The notes: generated by a model not told the origin, from the sequence alone. A DNA stretch of 38,758 nucleotides from Candidatus Eiseniibacteriota bacterium (GCA_016223045.1 JACRPT010000043.1:1-38758); one strand, 5' to 3'; positions 1-8,637 are shown, numbered from the stretch's first letter. Numbers and translations: made by a program.

Positions 1-378
1 CTCGATCTCCGACTTGGTCCGGTGCGCGGCCGCCGCCAGCAGCTCATCGGCGTTCTCGGGAGTCAGGTACGGGGCCAGCAGGCCCACCGCGCTCAGGTGA
101 AGCCGGCCGTCCGCCAGGGCCTCGAAGAGGACCGGGAACTCCCGTGCCAGCCGCGCCGCCTGGATGCGCTTGTAGGCGGCATCTTCCGAGAGGCGCAGCT
201 CGTGGACGCAGTAGGAGAACATGGAAGGGTGGCCGGCCGGGGCGTACAGCCGCCGGGCATCCACTTCGGCCAGGTGGGCCAGCAACGCGGCGGTGGTGAC
301 GCGCTCCCGGGTGACCAGGGTCGCCAGATCGCGCAGCAGGACCGGGTCGGGAAGATGGGACAGCGAGTAGGTGCTCAC
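1..378 (-). CDS. HNH endonuclease-family protein, N-terminal part (runs off window)
   Basis: The minus strand reads open from a GTG at 378 to the window edge (126 codons). The protein begins MSTYSLSHLPDPVLLRDL and continues with a helical segment containing SMFSYCVHELRLSEDAAYKR and LAPYLTPENADELL. This pattern of an N-terminal helical region with 'ELRLSEDAAYKRI.AARLAR.FP' is, from memory, typical of multicopy DUF222-like proteins that carry an HNH nuclease motif (CxxC...H...N...H) at the C-terminus; that part lies outside the window, so the nuclease assignment is inferred from family resemblance only. No clear Shine-Dalgarno sequence precedes the GTG, so the start could differ by a few codons. 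The protein is probably one copy of a dispersed family, and its cellular role is unknown. Confidence 0.6.
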   Translation of the reverse strand, partial: MSTYSLSHLPDPVLLRDLATLVTRERVTTAALLAHLAEVDARRLYAPAGHPSMFSYCVHELRLSEDAAYKRIQAARLAREFPVLFEALADGRLHLSAVGLLAPYLTPENADELLAAAAHRTKSEIE

Positions 379-982
379 GGACGTGACTCCGCGGGGGCGG
401 GACGCCGGGGGCGACGCTCTCCTTCATACCATGCCCTTCTCCGGCGTTCCTGGAGCCCCGCACGCGCGCTGAAACGAAGCGCCGCGAGATCTCTCTGGTC
501 GCGGACGATCTGAGGCGGACAGCGCGCAGCCGGCGCACGCTGGCGAACGATTGCGCGGAGCGGTCGCGAGACCTCGGCGAGCACTCTCGCGAGCCTGTCA
601 AGAGGATTCTCGTTTCGGCGATCCACGCCGGCGCGCCGGGCGCCACTCACCGCGGGACCATTGAGGACCGCGCAAAGAACGCAACGGCCCCCGGTGGTCG
701 CGGGCCGCGAGTTCCGCAGGCTTCCGCGCGAGGCCGACGGCTCGTGACCACCGGCAGCCGAGACACCGGCGACATGGCTGATGCACCGACACGATTCCCC
801 GAGGAGTCTCTATCCCGATCCCCGCGGCCGGTGGTGACTGCGCCGTGACAACACGCTCCACCGGCCCTACGCCTGCCCGGCAAGCAAGCCGGTCGCGCCC
901 GAGTCGCGGAGGCGTCCGCCGCGCCGCCAGGGCGGACCTTCCGTGACCCGCTGCCGCGGGCGCGGGTCGTGGCTTGCCCGAC
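379..982. other. Gene-free stretch between the HNH gene and capA
   Basis: I find no credible coding region here; the open frames are short, arginine/proline-rich and look like GC shadows. It holds a perfect 8-bp inverted repeat, TCGCGAGA (564-571) and TCTCGCGA (585-592), with a 13-nt spacer, about 190 nt upstream of the HNH start; it could be an operator or hairpin. Two further hairpins at 914-968 lie just past the capA stop and are listed separately. No tRNA-like or rRNA-like structure is seen. Confidence 0.5.
914..968 (-). terminator. Two tandem hairpins downstream of capA
   Basis: GTCCGCC (914-920) pairs with GGCGGAC (931-937), and GACCCGC (945-951) pairs with GCGGGTC (962-968), each with a 10-nt loop. 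They begin 14 nt past the capA stop in the direction of transcription. There is no U-run, as is common in GC-rich genomes, so termination is plausible rather than shown. Confidence 0.4.
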
Positions 983-2236
983 TCAGCGCTGCCAGCCGGA
1001 GGTCGAATCGCCGGCTGCGGGAGCGGCCGGGAGCAGTTCGTCGTAGCCCGCGAGCTGGGGCAGCGTTGCCGAGAAGCCGCGCGAGAGCCCGGCCAGCCGC
1101 GCGAGCGCCCGGTCGCGCGCCGCGCCCTCCAGCACGAAGGGCTGGAACGGAGCTTCGGGCCAGCGCGTGATCTGGATGGGCACCAGGTCGGCCTCGGCCA
1201 CGCCCTCGCGTGTCAGGCGCAGCCGCGCGATCGCCGAGAGCTTGTCCTGCGGGTCCTTGTTGCCGCCGAAGACGAAGTTGCCGAGCGAGTAGAACACCGG
1301 CGCGCCGCGGTAGACCTCGACGCCCTGCAGGCGATGGGGATGCGCGCCGAGCACGGCCTTGCAGCCCAGGTCCACCGCGCGGTGCGCCAGCTCCACCTGG
1401 TAGTCCTGCACCTCGTACGAGCCCTCCCTGCCCCAGTGGAAGTACACGATCGCCGCGTCCACCGCCGGCACCAGCGACTCGAGGTCCTGGTCCAGCATCC
1501 GGCGCATGCACTGGATGCTCCTGTAGCAGCCGGCGACACCGGGCTTCTTCCGCGTCGCGTACACTGCCTTCGGCTCGAGCATGTCGGGCGGGGCCTGGAA
1601 GTAGTAGCCGAGGAAGGCGAGGCTGAGACCGTTCCGCTCGAGCACCAGCGGGCGGCGCGCGCGGGCGAGGTCCTCGCCGGCGCCGAATGCGGCGATGCCC
1701 GCATCGCGGAGCGTGGCCAGCGTCTCCACGAGACCGGGACCGCCGTAGTCCATCAGGTGGTTGTTCGCGAGCGTCACGGCCCCGACGCCGCCGGCCTTCA
1801 GGATTTCGACCAGCTCGGGCCGCGCGCTGAAGTTGAAATTCTTGGGGAGCTTCTTCCCGGCGGTGGTGAACGGGCACTCGAGGTTGACCAGCGAAAGGTC
1901 GGCAGCCGCGAGCACGCCGCGCACCCCGCCGAAGTAGAGCGGCCACAGGCTCTCCTGCGCGACGCCCGTCGCGAGCTGCTCATCGAGGTGGGCCTGCAGG
2001 TTGTAGCCGAGCGTGGTGTCGCCGGCGGCCGCGAGGGTGACGGATGGCGGCGCGGGCGGCGCCACGGCCGCTGCCCCCTCGGGCATGGCGGGCGCCGCGG
2101 CGCTGTCCTGGGGCGCCGGTGCGCGCGCGCTGTCGGGGCGCGCGGGTGGCGCGGGCGATTCCGCCATCGTCCTGCGCGCGAGCGCCAGCGCCGCGGCGAG
2201 CGCGGGCATGCCGAGCACGAACCTGCGTCGGTTCAC
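983..2236 (-). CDS. CapA-family metallophosphatase-like protein, Tat-type signal
   Basis: The protein (417 residues, GTG start) opens with NRRRFVLGMPALAAALALA, a twin-arginine-like signal followed by a hydrophobic stretch, so it is probably exported folded. An Ala/Pro-rich linker runs to about residue 65. The mature domain shows the CapA/PgsA metallophosphoesterase signature in order: AAGDTTLGYN, NLECPFT, LANNHLMDYG, and GAHPHRLQGVEVY followed by FYSLGNFVFGG. Family members are annotated as poly-gamma-glutamate capsule synthesis proteins (CapA/PgsA), but most, including stand-alone ones like this, have no demonstrated capsule role. No capB, capC or other pgs genes are nearby, so a capsule function is not supported; a periplasmic phosphoesterase acting on an unknown substrate is the safer reading. 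It stands alone, downstream of a repeat region and followed by two hairpins. Confidence 0.85.
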   Translation of the reverse strand: MNRRRFVLGMPALAAALALARRTMAESPAPPARPDSARAPAPQDSAAAPAMPEGAAAVAPPAPPSVTLAAAGDTTLGYNLQAHLDEQLATGVAQESLWPLYFGGVRGVLAAADLSLVNLECPFTTAGKKLPKNFNFSARPELVEILKAGGVGAVTLANNHLMDYGGPGLVETLATLRDAGIAAFGAGEDLARARRPLVLERNGLSLAFLGYYFQAPPDMLEPKAVYATRKKPGVAGCYRSIQCMRRMLDQDLESLVPAVDAAIVYFHWGREGSYEVQDYQVELAHRAVDLGCKAVLGAHPHRLQGVEVYRGAPVFYSLGNFVFGGNKDPQDKLSAIARLRLTREGVAEADLVPIQITRWPEAPFQPFVLEGAARDRALARLAGLSRGFSATLPQLAGYDELLPAAPAAGDSTSGWQR

Positions 2237-2290
2237 GCGCGCGATTCAACCACATCGCGCCTGCCCCGACGAGCGGCGAGGGCGGGGGAG

Positions 2291-2522
2291 TGCCATCGTC
2301 GCGCTCCTTCCCTCGCGGCGGCTGCTTTCTTCGGCAGGCTCTTCTCGCCGCTGCGCGACGAAAAGCCCTGCCTCACGCCGCCGGCCGCGAGTGCCTGTAG
2401 CGGGCAGGTGCCGCTGTCGCGCTCCTTCCCCCGCGGCGGCTGCTTTCTTCGGCAGGCTCTTTTCGCCGCTGCGCGACGAAAAGCCCTGCCTCACGCCGCC
2501 GGCCGCGAGTGCCTGTAGCGGG
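2291..2522. repeat. 118-bp direct repeat, two copies, with internal palindrome
   Basis: Two near-identical copies lie in tandem with a 118-bp period (2291-2404 and 2409-2522). They differ at only a few positions, mainly near the left end and one C/T in the hairpin. Each contains an inverted repeat; in copy 2 CTTTTCG (2459-2465) pairs perfectly with CGAAAAG (2477-2483), and copy 1 has one mismatch. The block fills the gap between the reductase stop (2533) and the capA start (2236), so it could act as a terminator for the former or sit in the capA leader. It is non-coding as far as I can tell; it may be one member of a dispersed intergenic repeat family. Confidence 0.85.
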
Positions 2523-2532
2523 GCTGCACCCG

Positions 2533-3648
2533 TTACGGCTTCACCTCCACGCTCACCTGGACGCCCATGGTCTCCATGTCGCGGAGCAGGCGCACCGGGT
2601 CCACGACGTGGCCCATCAGATGGAGGCCGGGCTTCGCCACCGTTCCATCGAGCATCTGCCGGATGCAGGCCACGGTCGGGATCGCGGTGAGCTGGTAGCC
2701 GTCGTCGTCGTCGCTGCGCACGCGGACCTGGACCGTGCGCGGCCTGCCTTCGGACTCCCCGGTCGCGGTGAGCGCGATCACGATGGCGTGCGGCGGCCGC
2801 GTGAAGGTGCGCACGCCCCAGGCCATCAGGTGCGCGAGCGGCCGCACGCCGAGGCCCTTGCGCATCGCGCCCAGCACCAGCGCCGCCGGGAACACAACCC
2901 AGTCCACGAACCAGTTGAAGCCCGCGGCGTAGAAGCCCGCCTCCCTGAGGGCGCACATGCGCGGCACGGGTTCGAGGTCCTCGTCCCACAGCGGGTAGCA
3001 GGTGCGGGTGCCGAGGTCCGGGCCGAAATCGAACTTCCGCGTGTGCGTGGAGGGCGCCCTCTGCCACGCGCCGTCCTTCCAGATCAGCATCTTGTACTCG
3101 GTGATCATCTCCACCAGCTCCACCACCGAGTCCGCGCGCGGCGTCGCCTTGATGCGGAACAACATTCCCGCGACGACGGTGTCGCAGCGCGCGAAGTGGC
3201 CGGCGGCGAAGCGGATCAGCGTCGAGGGCAGCCCCGGGTGCAGTCCGGCCTGGGTGACGAAGCAGCGTCCGTTCCCCACGATGTCGCGTTCCATGCCGCG
3301 CAGCACGTGGAGCGATCGCGCGGGGTGCACGTCCACCAGGTCGGCCCCGGCGGCGATGGCGGCGCGCGGGAGCGCCTCGGTGAAGGCGAGGGTGGGGCCG
3401 CAGTCGAGCAGGATCCGCACGCCCGCGAGCGCCGCGGCCAGGCTGGTGGGGTCGTTCGCGTCCACCTGCACCGCGCTGACGCGTCGCTCGGGGTCCCCGG
3501 CGCCGAGCTGGGCGGCGAACGCCTCGGCCTTCTCGCGGTGGCGGCCGCCCAGCACCACCCGGGCGTCGGTCTGCTTCAGCAGCCGGCGGGCGCAGGCGGA
3601 GCCCGCCGCGCCGTAGCCACCCAGGATGAGGATGGTCTTCCGCTCCAT
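2533..3648 (-). CDS. Saccharopine dehydrogenase-like NAD(P)-binding reductase
   Basis: The 371-residue protein starts MERKTILILGGYGAAGSACA, a Rossmann GxGxxG-type nucleotide-binding loop (GGYGAAGS), followed by the arrangement of the saccharopine dehydrogenase NADP-binding domain family. I chose the ATG at 3648 because GGAGGG lies 6 nt upstream; an in-frame ATG 60 nt further up has no such site. The C-terminal half (CTYPLWDEDLEPVPRM and following) is unlike the lysine-pathway enzyme and closer to the uncharacterised oxidoreductases and trans-acting enoyl reductases of this superfamily. Its divergent neighbour is aspartate kinase, a lysine-pathway enzyme, but that adjacency alone does not make this a lysine enzyme. 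The substrate is unknown. Confidence 0.75.
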   Translation of the reverse strand: MERKTILILGGYGAAGSACARRLLKQTDARVVLGGRHREKAEAFAAQLGAGDPERRVSAVQVDANDPTSLAAALAGVRILLDCGPTLAFTEALPRAAIAAGADLVDVHPARSLHVLRGMERDIVGNGRCFVTQAGLHPGLPSTLIRFAAGHFARCDTVVAGMLFRIKATPRADSVVELVEMITEYKMLIWKDGAWQRAPSTHTRKFDFGPDLGTRTCYPLWDEDLEPVPRMCALREAGFYAAGFNWFVDWVVFPAALVLGAMRKGLGVRPLAHLMAWGVRTFTRPPHAIVIALTATGESEGRPRTVQVRVRSDDDDGYQLTAIPTVACIRQMLDGTVAKPGLHLMGHVVDPVRLLRDMETMGVQVSVEVKP

Positions 3649-3917
3649 GGCGACCCTCCCTCCATTCAAGGAGCGAAGCGGCCCGGTCGCCTCCGCAGGG
3701 AGCCCCAATCTACTCCTCCACAGGGCGGGGGCGCAGCCATCTTCCGATCATCCCGGCGGAGGCGACCGGCGCGGGCTGCCGGTCCTGCCCGCTGGCGGAT
3801 CCTCCCGGGTCCCCGGAGGATCGGGAATCGGTCGCACCGCGCGGCAGGTTTCACGCCCTCCAACCCACGGGCTTCGTGTAGATTGCCCAGACCCTGGGGC
3901 GCACGGGAGACGGCGCG

Positions 3918-5279
3918 ATGATCGTGATGAAGTTCGGCGGCACCTCGGTGGGCATCCCCGAGAACTTCGAGCGGGCGGCACGGCTGGTGGTCGGGCGGCT
4001 GAGGCGCGACCCGGTGGTGGTGGTGAGCGCGCTCGCCGGGGTCACGAACCTGCTCGTGGACTTCTGCCGCGAGCCCGCGCGGCGCCGGGGGCTGGCCGAA
4101 GAGATCGCCGGGCGCCACGCGCGCCTGGTGCGCGCGACCGGACTGGCCGGCGCCGACCTCGAGCTGCCGCTCTCCGCCTGGGACGAGGAGGCGGCGCTCC
4201 ACCTCGACACGGCCGGGCCGCTGCACGGCGCGGCGCGCGACCGCGTGCTGTCGTGGGGCGAGCGGCTCGCCGCCGCGCTGTTCGCGGCGAAGCTGCGCAC
4301 GCTCGGGATCCCTGCGCGCGCCGTGGACGCGGGCGAGGCCGGGCTCGTGACCGACGAGCGCTTCGGCGCCGCGCACCCGCTGCCCGAGGCCGCGGCCCGG
4401 CTGCGCGACTCGCTCGCGCGGCGCCCCCCCGTGCCGGTGGTGACCGGCTTCATCGGACGCACGCCCGACGGCCGCGCCACCACGCTCGGGCGCGGCGGCT
4501 CGGACTTCAGCGCCGCGATCGTGGGCGCCGCGCTCGGCGCCGAGGAGATCCAGGTGTGGACCGACACCAGCGGTCTGCTCTCCGCCGATCCGCGCATCGT
4601 GCCCGAGGCGCGCCCGGTGCCGCGGCTCTCGTTCGCCGAGGCGAGCGAGCTCGCGACCTTCGGCGCCAGGGTGCTCCACCCCAAGACCCTGCTGCCCGCG
4701 ATGGAGCGCGGCATCCCGGTGCGGGTCGCGAACACCGCGCGCCCCGCCGATGCCGGCTCGCTGGTCACCGCCGAGGCCCCGCCCGACGCCGCGGCGTGGA
4801 AGGTCAAGTCCATCGCGTGCAAGAAGGGCATCAGCGCCGTCACCATCGCCTCGACCCGCATGCTGCTGGCGCACGGGTTCCTGGCGCGGGTGTTCGAGGT
4901 GTTCGGGCGCCACCACATCGTGGTGGACCTGGTCACCACCTCCGAGGTCACGATCTCGGTCACGGTGGACGACGACGCGATGCTCGGGCGGGCCATCGCC
5001 GATCTCGAGGGCATCGGCCGGGTCGAGGTGCGCCGGGACCTGGCAGTGGTGGCGGTGGTGGGAGAGGGCGCTCCTCAGCGCATCGGCCTCGCCGGGCACC
5101 TGTTCACGCTGCTGGGCGGCGTCGGCATCGGCATCGAGATGATCTCGCAGGGCGCCTCGCGGGTGAACCTGTCGTTCGTGGTGCGCGAGGAGGACGCCGA
5201 CCGCGCGGTGCGGCTGCTGCACCGCGGGCTCGGGCTGGACCTGGAGGTGGTGGAGGCAGCCGAGCCGCGGCGGGAATAA
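3918..5279 (+). CDS. lysC: Aspartate kinase (aspartokinase), LysC type
   Basis: This enzyme phosphorylates aspartate to aspartyl-phosphate, the first step towards lysine, threonine and methionine. The 453 residues match the length of monofunctional aspartokinases such as E. coli LysC. The N-terminus MIVMKFGGTSVG carries the KFGGTSV nucleotide-binding motif, and FIGRTPDGRATTLGRGGSDF near residues 175-195 is the conserved catalytic-domain segment. The C-terminal third (from about residue 300, SIACKKGISAVTIASTRML) forms the two ACT domains that bind the feedback-inhibiting amino acid; GGVGIGIEMISQGASRVNLS is a typical ACT2 stretch. There is no fused homoserine dehydrogenase. It is transcribed away from the saccharopine-dehydrogenase-like gene with 269 nt between the start codons; I see no recognisable lysine riboswitch there. 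Confidence 0.93.
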   Translation: MIVMKFGGTSVGIPENFERAARLVVGRLRRDPVVVVSALAGVTNLLVDFCREPARRRGLAEEIAGRHARLVRATGLAGADLELPLSAWDEEAALHLDTAGPLHGAARDRVLSWGERLAAALFAAKLRTLGIPARAVDAGEAGLVTDERFGAAHPLPEAAARLRDSLARRPPVPVVTGFIGRTPDGRATTLGRGGSDFSAAIVGAALGAEEIQVWTDTSGLLSADPRIVPEARPVPRLSFAEASELATFGARVLHPKTLLPAMERGIPVRVANTARPADAGSLVTAEAPPDAAAWKVKSIACKKGISAVTIASTRMLLAHGFLARVFEVFGRHHIVVDLVTTSEVTISVTVDDDAMLGRAIADLEGIGRVEVRRDLAVVAVVGEGAPQRIGLAGHLFTLLGGVGIGIEMISQGASRVNLSFVVREEDADRAVRLLHRGLGLDLEVVEAAEPRRE

Positions 5280-5510
5280 TGCTGGAGATCAAGATCCTGG
5301 CCAGGGTCCGGGCCAGGCCGGACGCAAGGCGATCCAGCCAGGTGCTGCGAGAGTGCTGCACGTTGCCGTTCACATCAGGGGTTCCCGGGGGTGTGCCGCG
5401 CGAACTTCTTGATTCTTCCTAGTCACGCGTGAAGGGCGTATCATCTCCCTGCGGCAGCCGAAGAGCCGACCAAGGCGTGCGGCCCCACAGCCGGCCATCA
5501 CGGGGGCGAC

Positions 5511-7244
5511 ATGAAGTACGGAGTGTTGAGGCGGGCGGACCTGCTCGTCCTCAAGAACAAAGCGGCCAACGATTCCGCCCAGGTACCGGCCTCCGGAGCC
5601 GCTGTGGATGTGTTCAAGGCCGGCCCGGTGGTTTCCCAGACTGCGATCCTGCTGGGTATGGAGGGACACGACCCCCCCCCACCACCGACGCAACCCATCG
5701 AGGTCCACGACATCCGCAACATCGCCGCGGGTGATGTCGTTCGCCTCGGCCCTACAGGCATCGAGCTCACGGTGGACAGCGTTGACTCCGCGCAGAACAA
5801 GATCTACGTCGAGTACTCGCTGCCGGACGACACGACCGTTCAGAACCGGACCCACCTCTACGTCGTGTCCAACCGTGCTGGGATCTACGCGGACCCCTAT
5901 GGCGAGGACACGCTCGGAACGGGCACCCTCCTCACCGACGCCTCGGGACGCACGGGCTTCTATGCGTCCGACCGCCGCGTTGATGTCCTGATCAGCAGTT
6001 CCGCCTTTCCGACGCGGGGGCTCCCGGACATCGAGGGTGGCCCCCGCGGCGGCGACGTCGCTTGGCTCAACGCACGGGACTTCCCGAGCCTGCAGGACGC
6101 AGTGAACGCCATTCCGAGCCCCGGCGGGGTCGTCTACTTGCCGGCCGGCAGCTATTCCCCAAGGACGGTGCCGGCGTTCAACCCGCCGCTGGTCCTTCCC
6201 CACAACCGTGGCGTTCGCCTGGTCGGAGACGGCATCGGCGCGACGATTCTCTGGTTCGACTACATGGAACCGGGGTGGGACCCAACCAAAGACATGATCC
6301 AAGTCACCGGCGACTCCCAGTCGGTCGAGTCCATGTGGCTCCGCCATGGCGCCATCTTCCAGGGTGGCCCCGGCGTTGGGGTGCGGGTCCGAAGGACCGC
6401 GGGCGGCCAGATCATCTACGGCGTGGTTCTCAGGGACCTCCTGATCGAGAAGCCGCCCAGCTTCGGGGTAGCGATTGACGGGACGCCGCTCGTGCCGGGC
6501 GGCCCCGAGCAGTGGGCGATCTACTGCATCTACGACAACGTCGAGGTCCGAGATGCCAAGCAGGATGGCGGGTTCTATGTGGGCGGCGGTGGGACCACGA
6601 CCCAGTACTTCCTGAACTGCCACTCCCGAAACAATGCGGGAACGGGCATGTTCATCAACAAGGCCCATGGCGTCAATCTGATCAACTGCATCCTCGAGGA
6701 GGCATACGCCACCGGGGTGCGGGTGATTGACGGAGTGAACATCCTGGTGGAGGGATGCTGGCTGGAGGGCTTGTCGGACCCGAACGTGGACATCTCGGGC
6801 GCGTCGTACGGCGTGGCAGTCAAGTCCTGCACCTTCAACACCAGCAGAGGACAGCTTCGCTGCGTGCGGATCGGGGGCTCGGCCAAGGGCGTGGAGGTCT
6901 CGAATATCCAGGTCAGCCAGACGGCGGAGCCCGTGGATCCGCACGTCGTGATCGAGGTCGGGTGCGAGACGCTCATCTCAGGCGGGGTAGTGAGCGGGCC
7001 GCTGGACGTGGCGCACGAGCTGATCGTCCAGGACGATTCGGATACGGCGAAGAGCGTGCTGGTGGGGAGCATGTGGCGCTTCCGCCTGCCGGTGCTGACG
7101 ATGGCGGAACGGGATTCGCTGCGGCAGGTGAAGCCCGGGGACATGGTCATGGTGCTGGTGCTCGGGACCGAGACCGGCGGCTATGTGGCCCAGATCTGGG
7201 ACGGCACGATGTGGCGGAGCCTGTGGGCGCCGCCGACGCCGTAG
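5511..7244 (+). CDS. Right-handed beta-helix (pectate-lyase-fold) protein without signal peptide
   Basis: The 577-residue protein starts MKYGVLRRADLLVLKNKAA, with GGGGG 4 nt before the ATG, and has no signal peptide. Residues about 1-180 contain a Pro run (DPPPPPTQP) and beta-rich sequence. From about 185, DFPSLQDAVNAIPSPGGVVY begins a pectate-lyase/GH28-like parallel beta-helix (compare the 'F.tlqdAvnaip..GGvVylPaGsY' opening of this fold), with typical rungs such as GVRLVGDGIGATILWF and GVNLINCILEEAYATGVRV. The C-terminus (about 520-577: AERDSLRQVKPGDMVMVLVL followed by VAQIWDGTMWRSLW) resembles the C-terminal adaptor of phage tail fibre or tailspike proteins. Enzyme activity cannot be judged; the fold is also used by non-enzymatic spikes. 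The next gene begins 46 nt downstream, so the two may be co-transcribed. Confidence 0.7.
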   Translation: MKYGVLRRADLLVLKNKAANDSAQVPASGAAVDVFKAGPVVSQTAILLGMEGHDPPPPPTQPIEVHDIRNIAAGDVVRLGPTGIELTVDSVDSAQNKIYVEYSLPDDTTVQNRTHLYVVSNRAGIYADPYGEDTLGTGTLLTDASGRTGFYASDRRVDVLISSSAFPTRGLPDIEGGPRGGDVAWLNARDFPSLQDAVNAIPSPGGVVYLPAGSYSPRTVPAFNPPLVLPHNRGVRLVGDGIGATILWFDYMEPGWDPTKDMIQVTGDSQSVESMWLRHGAIFQGGPGVGVRVRRTAGGQIIYGVVLRDLLIEKPPSFGVAIDGTPLVPGGPEQWAIYCIYDNVEVRDAKQDGGFYVGGGGTTTQYFLNCHSRNNAGTGMFINKAHGVNLINCILEEAYATGVRVIDGVNILVEGCWLEGLSDPNVDISGASYGVAVKSCTFNTSRGQLRCVRIGGSAKGVEVSNIQVSQTAEPVDPHVVIEVGCETLISGGVVSGPLDVAHELIVQDDSDTAKSVLVGSMWRFRLPVLTMAERDSLRQVKPGDMVMVLVLGTETGGYVAQIWDGTMWRSLWAPPTP

Positions 7245-7290
7245 CGGCGGCCCGTCGCTACGCGTGAGATGGCCGAGGACGGGGGATGAC

Positions 7291-8016
7291 ATGAGACAGA
7301 TGGCCAGACGGTGGGTGACAGCCCTGGCCGTGGTTGCGACGCTGGGCGCGCTGGTGCCGGCACGCGCCGCTGGGGCGCAGGGCATCAACCTGGCGTGGGA
7401 TTCGTGTGGCCCTTCCGGGGTGACGAACAGGGACTTCGCGTGCAACGCCAACACCGGCGCCGAGAACCTCGTGGTGTCCTATACGCCCCCGCAACTCCTT
7501 CTGGGGCCAGTGGACATCATCTCCGCGAGGATCTACATCTATGCAGTGGATGACACGGTGGTTCCCTCCTGGTGGTTATTGCAGAGCGGCGGTTGCAGGT
7601 CTGGAGCCGTGAGCATGACGACCGATGCAGGATCCGACGCCGCGTACTGCCAGCAACCCCCGGCGCCCGTGGACAGCTCCAAGGTCGTATACATCGCCCC
7701 CGACTACTATCCCAACCGATCGCTCCTGGGGGCCTACGAGGTATTCCACAGTCCGGGCGCGTCACTGCTGCCGGGTACGGAGTACTTCGGCTTTCGGTTC
7801 GCGATCGACCATGCAAAGACGATCGGGTCCGACTCGTGCGCCGGTTGCTCGAGGAGGGCAAGCCTGCTGTTGGATGAAGTCAATCTTGTTGTCGACCAAG
7901 TCCAATCGGTGGATGTGAGGACACCGCTGCGACAGAACGTGATCACCTGGCAGTACGGCCTGGTCCCGGTCCGTGCGAAGACGTGGGGGCAGATCAAGGG
8001 GCTCTACCTGCGATAG
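7291..8016 (+). CDS. Small secreted protein with C-terminal TWGQIKGLYLR tail
   Basis: The 241-residue protein starts MRQMARRWVTALAVVATLGA and has a classic signal peptide ending near ARAAGA. I chose the ATG at 7291 because it begins the signal peptide and has GGGGG 5 nt upstream. The mature part (INLAWDSCGPSGVTNRDFAC onward) has several cysteines and resembles, from memory, a family of secreted proteins in candidate-phylum bacteria with the 'INLAWDxCG' opening; no function is known. The last residues, TWGQIKGLYLR, closely match the end of the unrelated secreted protein at 12184-12744 (TWGRIKALYR), which suggests a sorting or anchoring tag. It follows the beta-helix gene by 46 nt, probably in one transcript, and is followed by a hairpin. 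Confidence 0.75.
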   Translation: MRQMARRWVTALAVVATLGALVPARAAGAQGINLAWDSCGPSGVTNRDFACNANTGAENLVVSYTPPQLLLGPVDIISARIYIYAVDDTVVPSWWLLQSGGCRSGAVSMTTDAGSDAAYCQQPPAPVDSSKVVYIAPDYYPNRSLLGAYEVFHSPGASLLPGTEYFGFRFAIDHAKTIGSDSCAGCSRRASLLLDEVNLVVDQVQSVDVRTPLRQNVITWQYGLVPVRAKTWGQIKGLYLR

Positions 8017-8029
8017 CGCGGAGCCGGAT

Positions 8030-8054
8030 CGTCCTCAAGGGGTGCGAGAGGACG
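8030..8054 (+). terminator. Hairpin after the secreted-protein gene
   Basis: CGTCCTC (8030-8036) pairs with GAGGACG (8048-8054) across an 11-nt loop, starting 14 nt after the stop codon at 8016. There is no following T-run, so this is a terminator candidate only. Confidence 0.4.
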
Positions 8055-8115
8055 GAACCGCGTCGCCTGCGATGGCCCGGAGGCAAGAGTGCATCGCGAC
8101 GGGATACCACGCCCG

Positions 8116-8137
8116 CGCGGGGCGTCCCTGCCCCGCG
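8116..8137. terminator. Hairpin between convergent genes
   Basis: CGCGGGGC (8116-8123) pairs perfectly with GCCCCGCG (8130-8137) across a 6-nt loop. It lies between convergent genes, 9 nt past the stop of the minus-strand YdeI-like gene, so it could terminate either transcript. It has no T-run on either side. Confidence 0.4.
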
Positions 8138-8145
8138 GCGCCGCA

Positions 8146-8637
8146 CTACGTCGGCCGCCAGGTGCCTGTTGCCAGCGCCCGCAGCGTCCGCTCGACCCGG
8201 CGCGCGATGGTCTCGGGCCGCTTCGCCTCGGCGATGTAGCCGGCGATCTCCCTGCGGTGCGAGGGCGGCAGCTTCTCGAATGCCGCCTTCGCCGTCTTCG
8301 AGCCGGCCAGCGCCTTCCTGAGCGCGGGCGGCAGGACGACGGGGCGCGACCTGGTGTCCACCTCGATCACGACCCGCGCGCGGTCGCCGGCCTCGACGCC
8401 CGCGCCCTCTCGCATCTCCCGGTTCACCATGATGTGGTGGGTGCCGCCGCTGGTGGGGAAGGCGGAGCTGCGGAAGCCGAAGTCATTGATGGTGCCGGCC
8501 ACCGGCACCCGCGCGCGCGTGCCGAGCTTCGCGCTCGCGCTCTTCGGCAGCACGATCGTGGTCCACGAGCCCGGCTCACCGCTCGGGCCCCGGCCGCCCA
8601 TCAGATCCAGCTTCGCGGTGAACTCGATCTTCGCCAT
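8146..8637 (-). CDS. DUF1905 / YdeI-OmpD-associated family protein
   Basis: The protein (about 163 residues) begins MAKIEFTAKLDLMGG and continues SWTTIVLPKSASAKLGTRAR with VPVAGTINDFGFRSSAFPTS, the DUF1905 beta-barrel domain. The C-terminal half (LPPALRKALAGSKTAKAAFE and LPPSHRREIAGYIAEAKRPE) is the 'bacteriocin-protection, YdeI/OmpD-associated' helical domain. The sequence has ATGATG at 8640-8635; the second ATG (8637) has GGAGG at a 6-nt spacing, so I prefer it. The family is widespread and of unknown biochemical function; the bacteriocin label comes from one member. It lies 40 nt downstream of the YcaQ-like gene on the same strand and may be co-transcribed with it. Confidence 0.85.
   Translation of the reverse strand: MAKIEFTAKLDLMGGRGPSGEPGSWTTIVLPKSASAKLGTRARVPVAGTINDFGFRSSAFPTSGGTHHIMVNREMREGAGVEAGDRARVVIEVDTRSRPVVLPPALRKALAGSKTAKAAFEKLPPSHRREIAGYIAEAKRPETIARRVERTLRALATGTWRPT

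Noticed and set aside
867-1946. A 359-codon open frame overlapping capA on the same strand
   Set aside because: It is low-complexity, Arg/Ala/Gly-rich read-through; the overlapping frame has all CapA motifs.
3649-3917. A lysine riboswitch upstream of aspartate kinase
   Set aside because: I cannot find the conserved L-box junction sequences or the expected stems; the leader is also short.
2533-5279. A lysine (alpha-aminoadipate) pathway formed by the reductase and aspartate kinase
   Set aside because: The reductase shares only the NADP-binding domain with saccharopine dehydrogenase, and the genes are divergent; adjacency alone is not evidence.
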